Below are positions 1-7,682 of a stretch of 64,000 nucleotides of DNA, one piece after another. The notes under the pieces are model-generated. The model saw only the letters and a program-made list of their open reading frames with translations. It made no database searches and had not been told where the DNA came from. This DNA comes from Halorhodospira halochloris (GTDB lineage Bacteria; Pseudomonadota; Gammaproteobacteria; Nitrococcales; Halorhodospiraceae): the NCBI RefSeq assembly GCF_002356555.2, contig NZ_AP017372.2, positions 2,272,501 through 2,336,500 of the forward strand, read 5' to 3'. Within the stretch, counting starts at the first letter, position 1, and each line of letters opens with the position of its first letter. The position numbers and the translations under genes are program-made.

Positions 1-2
1 CA

Positions 3-107
3 CCGGACCCGCACCTGCTAGGCCTGCCCGGGCGATGGGTCGAGCTCAAGTACCGGCAAAGCGGTAATTATCTTCCAGATAGAGGCGAGGAGGTACACGC
101 ACCATGA
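3..107 (+). CDS. C-terminal end of an upstream gene, probably cas10/csm1 (partial)
   Basis: An open frame enters from the left edge and stops at a TGA that overlaps the csm2 start codon (ATGA overlap). Only about 34 residues are visible, with no diagnostic motif. The assignment to Cas10 (Csm1), the polymerase/HD subunit that makes cyclic oligoadenylates in type III-A systems, rests on position: cas10 usually sits directly before csm2. Translational coupling to csm2 fits one effector operon. It could be another type III gene. The GGDD and HD motifs, if present, lie outside the window. Confidence 0.5.
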   Translation, partial: PDPHLLGLPGRWVELKYRQSGNYLPDRGEEVHAP

Positions 108-553
108 ACGCAGCCAATGCCAACCACCCTAGGCATAAGCAACAGGGACCTTCGGGTTCCGATCCAGCCACCATCCGCGGCTTCATCGAGGACGATCAGG
201 CGGACCAGCTCGTAGCTACGGCGGAGCGTCTAGGCCAGGACATGGGCAAACAGGTCTCTACTAGCCAGGTGCGCAACATCTTCTCCTCCATCAAGCGCCT
301 AGAAATGCGCGAGCAGCAACACAGCCCTTCCGGGGATGCACCCCTCTCTCCGAACGTGCGACGCGAACTGCTGCTACTCAAGCCACGCCTTGCCTACGCC
401 ACCGCGCGAGAGAACAGACTCAAGCCGCTCCATGATGCGGTAACAACCGCCCTCGATGTCGTAGCCCAGCAAGGCGACCAGAACGCGCTACGGCGCCTGA
501 GCGCCTTCTATGAGGCCATCGTCGCTTATCATCAGTACCACGGAGGCAAGTAG
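104..553 (+). CDS. csm2: Type III-A CRISPR small subunit Csm2
   Basis: This 149-residue protein matches the size and helical character of Csm2, the small subunit that forms the inner filament of the Csm complex along the crRNA-target duplex. The family hallmark STSQVRNIFSSIKRLE lies at about residues 52-67, with the conserved R57-N58-I59-F60. The N-terminus is polar and probably flexible. The ATG is preceded by a strong GAGGAGGT ribosome binding site and overlaps the stop of the upstream gene, and csm3 follows after 2 bases, so this is part of a tight operon. Confidence 0.93.
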   Translation: MNAANANHPRHKQQGPSGSDPATIRGFIEDDQADQLVATAERLGQDMGKQVSTSQVRNIFSSIKRLEMREQQHSPSGDAPLSPNVRRELLLLKPRLAYATARENRLKPLHDAVTTALDVVAQQGDQNALRRLSAFYEAIVAYHQYHGGK

Positions 554-555
554 CC

Positions 556-1359
556 ATGACGGATGTCAGCCAATACGCCACACTGCAGTCCAAGGTGTTT
601 CTACGCGGCGAGCTGCGCGCCGAGACGGGGCTGCACATCGGCGGCAGTGAAACGGGGCTGGGCATCGGCGGTGCGGACAGCGTAGTGGTCCGCGACCCGC
701 TCGACCATACGCCATACGTCCCCGGAAGCTCCCTGCGGGGCAAGCTGCGCTCGCTACTTGAGCGTGCTCGCGGGCTGGAGGGTGCGAATGGTAATGCCGA
801 GGGCGGCTTTGCGCTAGGCAAGAACAACGCCGGGGTGCCCGGGCGTGATCCGAGCACTGCGCTCGCCCAGCTCTTCGGGATCACTGCGGACCAGAACGCC
901 CGCGGCCCCTCGCGGCTGATTGTGCGCGATGCCCGGCTCACACCGGATAGCTATCAGGCACTTATGGATGCCCCGGGCACCGACATGCCCATGACGGAGG
1001 TCAAGACTGAGGTCAGCATCGACCGCATCACTTCCGCCGCCATGCCTCGGCAGCTCGAGCGCGTTCCCGCGGGCGCCCGCTTCGACTTTGAGCTCGTCAT
1101 TACTGTCATGGTCGCCGACGACCGGCAGCAGTGGCTCAACCTCATCCTTGAGGGTCTGGACCTGCTCCAGGACGATACGCTCGGCGGCAACGGCTCGCGC
1201 GGCTACGGTCGGATCAGCGTGGACCTCCGGGAGCTCCTGGAGCGCGACAGCCAGGCCTACCGGGAGGGCCGCGAGGCAATCCCCATCACGGATCTGGATA
1301 TCCCGCCAGCGCTCCAGGGGCACCCGGAGGCAACCTCCCCATCCACGGCCACCGCCTGA
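556..1359 (+). CDS. csm3: Type III-A RAMP backbone subunit Csm3 (target RNA nuclease)
   Basis: Csm3 is the repeated Cas7-like backbone subunit that binds crRNA and cleaves target RNA at 6-nucleotide intervals. The N-terminal RAMP fold is clear: TGLHIGG at about 24-30, then GGADSVVVRD, then PYVPGSSLRGKLRSLLE. D41 in the GAD segment lines up with the catalytic aspartate of characterised Csm3 proteins, so slicing is predicted to be intact. A glycine-rich GGNGSRGYGRI motif lies near the C-terminus. At 267 residues it is slightly longer than most Csm3 because of an Ala/Thr/Ser/Pro-rich tail. It lies between csm2 and csm4 with very short spacing. Confidence 0.95.
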   Translation: MTDVSQYATLQSKVFLRGELRAETGLHIGGSETGLGIGGADSVVVRDPLDHTPYVPGSSLRGKLRSLLERARGLEGANGNAEGGFALGKNNAGVPGRDPSTALAQLFGITADQNARGPSRLIVRDARLTPDSYQALMDAPGTDMPMTEVKTEVSIDRITSAAMPRQLERVPAGARFDFELVITVMVADDRQQWLNLILEGLDLLQDDTLGGNGSRGYGRISVDLRELLERDSQAYREGREAIPITDLDIPPALQGHPEATSPSTATA

Positions 1360-1373
1360 CGGGGAGTAGCGCC

Positions 1374-2369
1374 ATGCGTTGCTACCGCCTACACTTTCGA
1401 GCGCCCCTACACATCGATGACCGAGGAACCGGTTATTACGAGGCTAGTGACCCGTTCGTCCGGTCCGATACCGTGAGCGCCGCGCTGCTGACGACCTGGG
1501 GTCAGCTGGACCCCGAGAACGCCACGGCACGTGCCGCGAAGCCGCCGTTTCGGGTTAGCTCGGCGATGCCATGGTTAGAAGGTACGCCGCTGCTACCGCG
1601 CCCAGTCCCGCATCGTGCTGCCCCAGCCCCGCAAGGCGATCCGGCGTTGGCTAAAGTAACCAAAGGTGTTCAATGGCTATCCCCCCGGTTATGGCACCGG
1701 ATCTGGCATGAGGGGTGGCAACAGGCCCTTCATCCCGATACGGTTTGTACCCCGCAAAAAGAGATCGCACTCGCCCGGGATGAGGCGTCTGAGCCTTCCC
1801 CCGCCTGGGCGCAGGAGCGACGCCCCCGGCTGAACGTAGACCGCATAACCGACGGCCCGGTGGAGGGGCAGCTCTTCGAGTTCGGGCGCATTCACTTCCT
1901 CCCCTCGGCGGGTCTGTACCTGCTCGCAGAGCACGCCGATGAAACTGCTCGACAAGGGTTCGAGGCAGCCCTGTCGCTACTCGGTGATACGGGCCTCGGA
2001 GCCGACCGAAACGCCGGCAACGGACAGTTCACCTGGGAGCCTGCTGCAGATTTCCAGGAGCGGCTCGGTGTCCGCCAAACCGAGCCGGGAGAGTCCGGTG
2101 TGCTCGTCTCCTTGGCCAATCCCGGTCTCAGCGAGCGCCAATGGGCAGGCGATGAGCGTAGCGCCTACGACATCACGACGCGCGGTGGCTGGATCGCGAA
2201 TTACGGCATCCGCCGCGCCCGAGTGCGCATGCTCACCGAGGGAAGTTTCCTGTCCGTGACGATCCAGGGCCGGGTTCTGGACGTGACGCCCAGAGCTCTG
2301 GCCTCGGAGCTGCCCCACCCTATCTACCGGGATGGCCGAGCCCTGATGCTGCGACCCGAGGAGGGATAG
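1374..2369 (+). CDS. csm4: Type III-A RAMP protein Csm4
   Basis: Csm4 is the Cas5-like subunit that caps the crRNA 5' handle and contacts Cas10. The start MRCYRLHFRAPLHID followed by SDPFVRSDTVSAALLTTW is typical of the Csm4 RAMP N-terminus. LGADRNAGNGQF near residues 205-216 is the glycine-rich stretch of the family. The 331-residue length fits. A GGGGAG ribosome binding site precedes the ATG. The stop TAG directly abuts the csm5 ATG (GATAGATG), so translation is probably coupled. Confidence 0.93.
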   Translation: MRCYRLHFRAPLHIDDRGTGYYEASDPFVRSDTVSAALLTTWGQLDPENATARAAKPPFRVSSAMPWLEGTPLLPRPVPHRAAPAPQGDPALAKVTKGVQWLSPRLWHRIWHEGWQQALHPDTVCTPQKEIALARDEASEPSPAWAQERRPRLNVDRITDGPVEGQLFEFGRIHFLPSAGLYLLAEHADETARQGFEAALSLLGDTGLGADRNAGNGQFTWEPAADFQERLGVRQTEPGESGVLVSLANPGLSERQWAGDERSAYDITTRGGWIANYGIRRARVRMLTEGSFLSVTIQGRVLDVTPRALASELPHPIYRDGRALMLRPEEG

Positions 2370-3869
2370 ATGACCGACATTCGTGGAGCCCGCCCGGAAA
2401 CCGAGAACGTGTGCATCGAGGTGGTCACGCCGTTGCACATCGGCGATGGCGAAAGCTTGATCAAGGACGCCGACTTCGTCCAGGAGCGGCCTGGACACCC
2501 ATTCCGGGTCATCGACAAGGCAGGGCTTGAGCGCCGGCTCGCTGAACAGGGCGGAGACGAGGTCGAGGCCTACCTGGCCCACCAGGAGATGCCCGGCCTG
2601 CAGGATCTTGTAACCCTCGCTGGCGGCGCCTCCCATGCTCCGGGCTACGACCTGCCGCCCCATGAGCCTGGGCACGCCCCCGCCTCCCCGGAGATCCGGT
2701 CCACGATCAAGGACGCCTGGCTTCGCCCGCTGCTGCCCGGCAGTGCCCTCAAGGGTGCGCTGCGCACGGCTTGGATCGCGCAACATCTACGCGACCAAGT
2801 CATTCAGCCTCGCGCCCAGGAGCTGAATAAACCACCGCGTTTTGCGGCCGCCCGCTTCCTGGGCCGACTGACCAGTGCCCCCGCCCACGCCGGATCGGGC
2901 AGACCTGGTCCCAATTCCGATGCCTTCCGCGTCCTGCGTCCCCGCGATGCCCAAGCACCGAGGAGCGCCCTGAGCTGGGTGGACATCCGGATAGCTAAGT
3001 CGCCGCGGGACGGAAAGGTCGGATGGCACGTCACTACCCGCTCAGGTAGGCGCCAGGTCGATGACTGGTCCCAAGCCACGGCCCTGAATGCTGAAGCCCT
3101 GGCTCCAGGGACTGTGCTGGCCACCCAGATCAGTTGGGACGGCCTGCTTTGCGCTAATGAGTCCGCTTGGCGTGCCACAGGCAACGAGCATATCGCGTTG
3201 CCCAGAGGCTTTTGTGAATTGCGGGATGTGCTCATACGCCATGCCCGTCATCAAATCCAGCGTGAAAAGAAAGACTTATTTGCATGGGAGCTTAAGGCCG
3301 CTTACCGAACTTGGCAACAGCTTGAACAGCAACTGGAGCAGGCGATCCAGCAAGGGGGCGCGCCGCTACGACTAGGTTTCGGCATCGGCTGGCTCGGCAT
3401 GACCGGGGACTGGCTGAGCGACGAAACCTTCCACACCGTGCTTGCTGAAACACATTGGAAGGTGAAGCAGCCGCATCGCTTCCCCAAGACCCGGCGGTTG
3501 GTGGTGGAGCGCGGGCAGCCGCAGGCACCGCTCGGCTGGGTGATACTTTGGCCAGCGGATTCCGGGCCACCTCCCACCGGGCAGGACCCTGAAGAGCAAA
3601 AGGATCGTGAGGATCCCGGCGACGCGGGCCACCCTTGGGTCAACACCAAGATCGCCGAGCTCCAGAAGGCGCACAACAGCTCCCTGGAAGAGGTGCTGCG
3701 GGGCAAAAAATTGGCGCAGGCCTGCCAGCTGATCGATGATCTGGAGACCCGCAGCGAAGTGCTTGCCGATATCCGGCGACGGTGGCAAGAGCGAGGCTGG
3801 TGGAACGATCCACGGGGCAGGGCTATGAAGCAAGCTCGGCAGATCTATGGCGAACTGACGGGCGAATAA
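2370..3869 (+). CDS. csm5: Type III-A RAMP protein Csm5
   Basis: Csm5 is the Cas7-like subunit at the 3' end of the crRNA, needed for crRNA maturation and complex capping. Visible motifs are EVVTPLHIGDGESLIKDADF near the N-terminus, the RAMP loop LPGSALKGALRTAW at about residues 120-133, and a C-terminal glycine-rich LGFGIGWLGMTGDW at about 333-346. At 499 residues it is longer than many Csm5 proteins; the extra length is an acidic/Pro-rich linker and a helical C-terminus. It is the last gene of the effector operon; no clear terminator follows. Confidence 0.92.
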   Translation: MTDIRGARPETENVCIEVVTPLHIGDGESLIKDADFVQERPGHPFRVIDKAGLERRLAEQGGDEVEAYLAHQEMPGLQDLVTLAGGASHAPGYDLPPHEPGHAPASPEIRSTIKDAWLRPLLPGSALKGALRTAWIAQHLRDQVIQPRAQELNKPPRFAAARFLGRLTSAPAHAGSGRPGPNSDAFRVLRPRDAQAPRSALSWVDIRIAKSPRDGKVGWHVTTRSGRRQVDDWSQATALNAEALAPGTVLATQISWDGLLCANESAWRATGNEHIALPRGFCELRDVLIRHARHQIQREKKDLFAWELKAAYRTWQQLEQQLEQAIQQGGAPLRLGFGIGWLGMTGDWLSDETFHTVLAETHWKVKQPHRFPKTRRLVVERGQPQAPLGWVILWPADSGPPPTGQDPEEQKDREDPGDAGHPWVNTKIAELQKAHNSSLEEVLRGKKLAQACQLIDDLETRSEVLADIRRRWQERGWWNDPRGRAMKQARQIYGELTGE

Positions 3870-4188
3870 GATCAAACAACAAAGAGAGCAGCAATCAAAG
3901 AACCAGGAGCTTTAGCAGCGATTTGGACTGCCCTGTTGGAATTAGGCAAGCCTGGTTTATCTCGCGCTATCCGGGGACGGTCGAGTAGGCCCGCAGCCAA
4001 AACTTGGAGTTTGACTCAATCCCAAGCAGGTGCATTTCGGTGATGCGGCATGCGCGAGTGTGCACGGATCCGCGAAGGTAGCATGTTCAATGTGACAGGC
4101 CCTACTGCTAGCCCTGGGCCCGGAACCGCAAAGCGCTCACTGGCCTTGCTTGGTTATAACCGGTATGATCGTGAAGATAGTCAGGGGG
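3870..4188 (+). other. Intergenic stretch between csm5 and CRISPR leader 1
   Basis: I see no convincing gene here. Short open frames lack a ribosome binding site and protein-like composition, and one runs on into the leader. Base composition falls from the GC-rich csm genes towards the AT-richer cas6 side, so the boundary between the two halves of the locus lies here. Confidence 0.5.
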
Positions 4189-4304
4189 TCTTTAAAAATG
4201 AGAATAGAGTGCAGATGCCAGCTTATGTTAAGTATTCGGGCACCTCAATTTCTGTCAAACCCCCTTGTAGATATCTGTTTTGAAAGGGGTTATAGAGCCG
4301 AGGA
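4189..4304 (+). promoter_or_regulatory. CRISPR leader 1
   Basis: These 116 bases directly precede the first repeat of array 1. They recur with only four visible substitutions, and at the same length, before array 2 (12807-12922). Conservation ending exactly at the first repeat marks the segment as the leader, carrying the pre-crRNA promoter and the spacer-integration signal. It starts TCTTTAAAAATGAGAATAGA and ends TATAGAGCCGAGGA. Confidence 0.85.
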
Positions 4305-4552
4305 GTCTGAATCTGGCCCTGTTTGAGAAGGGATTAAGACGTTTCCTGAGCGTTGGCTCCGCAGTCGCAGCAGAGTCTGAATCTGGCCCTGTTTGAGAAG
4401 GGATTAAGACCCCCGTGACATAGAACATTGCAATTGGTTGAGTAAGTCTGAATCTGGCCCTGTTTGAGAAGGGATTAAGACGATCTGTATCTTGAATGGG
4501 CACTCCCACCCGACCAGTCTGAATCTGGCCCTGTTTGAGAAGGGATTAAAAC
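4305..4552 (+). CRISPR. CRISPR array 1: 4 repeats, 3 spacers
   Basis: The 36-base repeats lie at 4305-4340, 4375-4410, 4446-4481 and 4517-4552. They begin GTCTGAATCTGGCCC and end GGGATTAAGAC. Spacers are 34, 35 and 35 bases. The last repeat has one change (AAGAC to AAAAC), which marks the leader-distal end and agrees with the leader on the left. Transcribed rightward, the last eight repeat bases ATTAAGAC would form a type III-like crRNA 5' handle. The array is very short. Confidence 0.97.
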
Positions 4553-4721
4553 AGCGACAGGTGGTGCTAATAACATTTTTGTCCGGACTGAATCCGGCTC
4601 GCCGTAAGCACTTAATATTGACAGATTAAATACATCTGCAAGCTGCCGATACCTTAAAATCTCAGAATTTTTTTTCAAGCAAAAATGCTTAAATCTAAGC
4701 ATCATATAAAATAAATAAACG

Positions 4722-5702
4722 ATGATTCCCTTATTGCCATTGCGTTTGCATTACCGTGCTGAGCAACAGGTTAAGTTGCCATTTTTTCCGGGTTCTATCT
4801 GGCGTAGCGCCTTAGGTTACCGACTGCGCCGTGCTAGCTGTGTGACAGGAGCGGAGCGTTGTGATGGATGTTTAGCCGCCACCCATTGTGCTTATGGCCA
4901 GCTGTTTGAAACACCAACGCAGGCCGTTACTGCGAGGACCCACCCCTACAGCGAAGAAGTTAGTGCGGAAAAATTACTTAAAAACTACCCTAAAGCTCCC
5001 CACCCTTTTGTTCTCTCACCGGTAAGCCCAGGGGGTGAATATTCTGCCGGGAGTGAAATAGAGGTAGAGCTAATTTTGCTTAACCCTGCCCTGCGCTGGA
5101 TGCCTACGCTATTACCTGTGTTGCATAACCTCCAGCTTAAGCGCTCAAAGCTAAAGCTCCAGAGGATTAGCCTAGTTAATACAGATGGGTTGGCAGCCAG
5201 CGGGGCAGACAACAAAATCAACGTCACAGCAGAAGAGCTGCTCAAGATAAATGAATTAGCAACGCCGCAACATCCTCCCCATCCTCCAGAATTTATAACC
5301 ATCAGAGTGCAGCAGCACCCTTTGCGGTTGCGGCGCAAAAACCGCTATGTGGGCTCCGAACAATTCGATCCTGGAGTTTTTATCTCTGCCCTGCTGCGCA
5401 GAGCTTCCATGCTCAACAGTATAACTAGCCAAGCAACTGAAACTGATTTTAGATACCTGACTCAGCTCGGCCGATCAATCGGTCTGAACCGATCAGAGCT
5501 GCATTGGTTTGATTGGCACCGTCACTCAACACCACAAGATCGCCGTGTGCCGATGGGAGGCCTACTTGGAGAGTTTCAACTTGATTCAGTCCCAGAGGAG
5601 ATATGGCCTTGGGTTTGGTTAGGACAATGGTTGCACGTAGGCAAAGGCGCTGTGATGGGTATGGGCCGCTATCAGCTAGCAGAATACGCCGCTGATAATT
5701 AG
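4722..5702 (+). CDS. cas6: Pre-crRNA processing endoribonuclease Cas6
   Basis: Cas6 cuts pre-crRNA within each repeat. This 326-residue RAMP protein has PFFPGSIWRSALGYRLR at about 19-35, then a Cys-rich segment (about 39-55, four Cys) ending YGQLFE, as in many type III-associated Cas6 proteins. The C-terminal glycine-rich RNA-binding loop GKGAVMGMGRYQL follows WPWVWLGQWLHV. The catalytic residue cannot be assigned by eye. It begins 169 bases after array 1, and the ribosome binding site is weak. Third codon positions are AT-richer than in csm2-csm5. Confidence 0.9.
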   Translation: MIPLLPLRLHYRAEQQVKLPFFPGSIWRSALGYRLRRASCVTGAERCDGCLAATHCAYGQLFETPTQAVTARTHPYSEEVSAEKLLKNYPKAPHPFVLSPVSPGGEYSAGSEIEVELILLNPALRWMPTLLPVLHNLQLKRSKLKLQRISLVNTDGLAASGADNKINVTAEELLKINELATPQHPPHPPEFITIRVQQHPLRLRRKNRYVGSEQFDPGVFISALLRRASMLNSITSQATETDFRYLTQLGRSIGLNRSELHWFDWHRHSTPQDRRVPMGGLLGEFQLDSVPEEIWPWVWLGQWLHVGKGAVMGMGRYQLAEYAADN

Positions 5703-5748
5703 ATCTACTTGTTCTTAGTAAACCCATTACAACAATGGAGCATTAAGG

Positions 5749-6960
5749 GTGCACACACTTGTCTCATTCATTGGTCGCACTAGACGCCCTGAGCAGGGTT
5801 ATGAGCGCATCGCTTATAATTTTCCCGATGGTGCTGTACAGAATGGCATTGCCTTCATTGGCAATGGCGTTGCCCAATACACTAAGCCTGACCGACTGGT
5901 AATTCTCGGCACCTCGGGGAGCATGTGGGATCAGGTAATCGTTGACTACCCGGAAGTCAAACTGGGTGAGGAGAAGGATCTCGCGCTCTCAGATAGTGTT
6001 GATAATCAAGCGACCACTGCCGAGCAACTTTCTGAGGTAGCAGCTGCACTTAGCGAAACGGCCTCTTTTACGGTGGATTTGCGCTTGATCCCCGAAACAC
6101 CTGGCATGGAGCAGACTTGGGAGATTCTCCACACCCTAGTTGATGCCACCTCAGGCAGCGATCGGCTAACCATAGACATCACGCACGGCTTCCGCCACCT
6201 ACCTATGGTAGCGATGATGGCAGCGCTTTATCGCCGCACTCTAGATGATTCCCAGAGCTTCAGCGTCGATGCCTTGTGGTATGCCCAGCTACCGCCAGGC
6301 GCCAAAGAGGCCGAGATGCACAACATCGTCGGCATTCTAGCGCTCGCTGACTGGATGGAGGCGATCCAGCACAGCCGCACCACAGGAGATTTGTCGCGAG
6401 TTGCCGAGCTTCTGCGCGAAGAGGCCCCAGAAATTGCCGAAAACCTGGCCCAGGGAAGCTTTAAGGAGACGATTCACCAAGGGACTCAGGCCAGAGGTCC
6501 TTATCGCAAGGCACGTAAAACTTTGAGCGAGACTACCCTACCGGGACCGGCCGGTCTTTTCCAGCCAATCTTAGAGGATCAGATAAGCTGGGTTGACGGT
6601 CAGCATCTGCATGTTCGTCAAGCCGCTCACGCCCGCAGCGCACTGGAGCGCAAGGACTACCTGCGTGCTGCGCTCTATGGTTACGAAGCCTTTGTTACGC
6701 AGCTGACGCGGGAGCATCACTCGATAGAACAACTCGACCACCACGAGAAACGGAAAGCTGCAAGTGATGCATTTGCTGAGAGCTGCCAAGGCCGGAGCAA
6801 AGAAGATCCAAAATGCCGTGCCTTTCATCAATTGCGTCAGTTACGCAACGCCCTCGCCCACGGCGATCAGCCCAAACATGCCGATGTCCAGGCTGCACTA
6901 CACAGCCCGCAAGCTCTGCATAAACTGTTGAGCGAGGCCTTGGACCGGTTACTACCGTAG
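5749..6960 (+). CDS. csx1: Csx1/Csx2-like CARF-HEPN ribonuclease (cyclic oligoadenylate effector)
   Basis: This is a predicted accessory ribonuclease of type III immunity, switched on by cyclic oligoadenylate made by Cas10. The N-terminal CARF domain begins HTLVSFIGRTRR and holds the family signature D143-I-T-H-G147 inside LTIDITHGFRHLP. The C-terminal HEPN domain has the catalytic Rx4H motif at R366-H371 (RNALAH). Length (403) fits the TIGR02221/TIGR02549-type Csx1 group. The start is GTG, with TGGAG about 9 bases upstream. It lies 46 bases after cas6 and is probably co-transcribed. The ligand (cA4 or cA6) cannot be read from the sequence. Confidence 0.88.
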   Translation: MHTLVSFIGRTRRPEQGYERIAYNFPDGAVQNGIAFIGNGVAQYTKPDRLVILGTSGSMWDQVIVDYPEVKLGEEKDLALSDSVDNQATTAEQLSEVAAALSETASFTVDLRLIPETPGMEQTWEILHTLVDATSGSDRLTIDITHGFRHLPMVAMMAALYRRTLDDSQSFSVDALWYAQLPPGAKEAEMHNIVGILALADWMEAIQHSRTTGDLSRVAELLREEAPEIAENLAQGSFKETIHQGTQARGPYRKARKTLSETTLPGPAGLFQPILEDQISWVDGQHLHVRQAAHARSALERKDYLRAALYGYEAFVTQLTREHHSIEQLDHHEKRKAASDAFAESCQGRSKEDPKCRAFHQLRQLRNALAHGDQPKHADVQAALHSPQALHKLLSEALDRLLP

Positions 6961-7094
6961 CCAGGCAGTGTCCTGAAATGAGCAACTTTTCTTATCCGGC
7001 ACTAACCTGTTGCTCGTATAGAGATAAGCGTTAAAAAGCTTTGAATAAACCGAAGTGGCCTTGTTTTCGCTAGGCTAGACGGGTTAAGCATTTG

Positions 7095-7682
7095 TCAAAG
7101 CCGCATTGCTAGCCTGCTCCAGTATTCTAGTTCATCTTCTGGTAATTGACCTGGCGAGCGCCAACCCATTTCCCCTAGTTCGGCCCCTGGCTTGGGCCTA
7201 TCAATACCAGCAACTGCCTCCCACACCATCCCCAAATGCACCAATCCTACTTCCGTCTTCTCTTCATTGATCAAGCCCAAAAACTCTAGCCTCTCTGGCG
7301 TAAATCCATTTAATTCCTCTTCCAGTTCTCTATAAGCAGCTCTTTCAAGCGCTTTAGCTGCGTCTGAGTCATCTGCTGCTGAACAATCCCCTTCGTCAAC
7401 ATGGCCCCCTAGCCCAACAGACCATAAGCCGTGGAGGCGTTGCTCACTGCCTTGGCGCTTATAGACAGCATAACTCCCCTGCGAATCACGCAGGCGCACA
7501 TACGCAATTAATTGCTTGTATGCGTGATCATACTCTGCCTGTGAGCGCTCTAACCAAAGAGTACCGGCTGTCGATATAACTTCTTTGACCTCGCCCCACG
7601 TCGACCGCAATGCGCCCTCGTGCGGTAGCCAGCTATCCGGCAAATCCTGTCGCGGCACAACCAAAACTTTCCCTTTACCCAT
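7095..7682 (-). CDS. CRISPR-associated Nudix hydrolase partner of the CARF-deaminase
   Basis: This 195-residue protein carries a Nudix box: GLGGHVDEGD (90-99), then an unusual insertion, then AAYRELEEEL (115-124). The metal-binding residues R118-E119-L-E121-E122 are present. Nudix enzymes cut nucleoside diphosphate-X bonds. Its start codon overlaps the stop of the upstream CARF-adenosine deaminase (TAATG), which indicates translational coupling. As I recall, recent work on CAAD systems described a Nudix enzyme hydrolysing the ITP made by the deaminase towards IMP; this gene fits that role by position (inference). The N-terminal 50 residues resemble no domain I know. It converges with csx1. 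Confidence 0.82.
   Translation of the reverse strand: MGKGKVLVVPRQDLPDSWLPHEGALRSTWGEVKEVISTAGTLWLERSQAEYDHAYKQLIAYVRLRDSQGSYAVYKRQGSEQRLHGLWSVGLGGHVDEGDCSAADDSDAAKALERAAYRELEEELNGFTPERLEFLGLINEEKTEVGLVHLGMVWEAVAGIDRPKPGAELGEMGWRSPGQLPEDELEYWSRLAMRL

Noticed and set aside
4050-4283. Rightward open frame of 77 codons running into CRISPR leader 1
   Set aside because: It overlaps the leader conserved before array 2, has no ribosome binding site and no protein-like pattern.
4575-4605. Possible extra degenerate repeat after array 1 (CTGAATCCGGCTCG)
   Set aside because: Only a short stretch resembles the repeat and the spacing is wrong.
4255-4705. Leftward open frames through CRISPR array 1
   Set aside because: They translate the repeats themselves (the same LIPSQTGPDSD string recurs), an artefact of the array.
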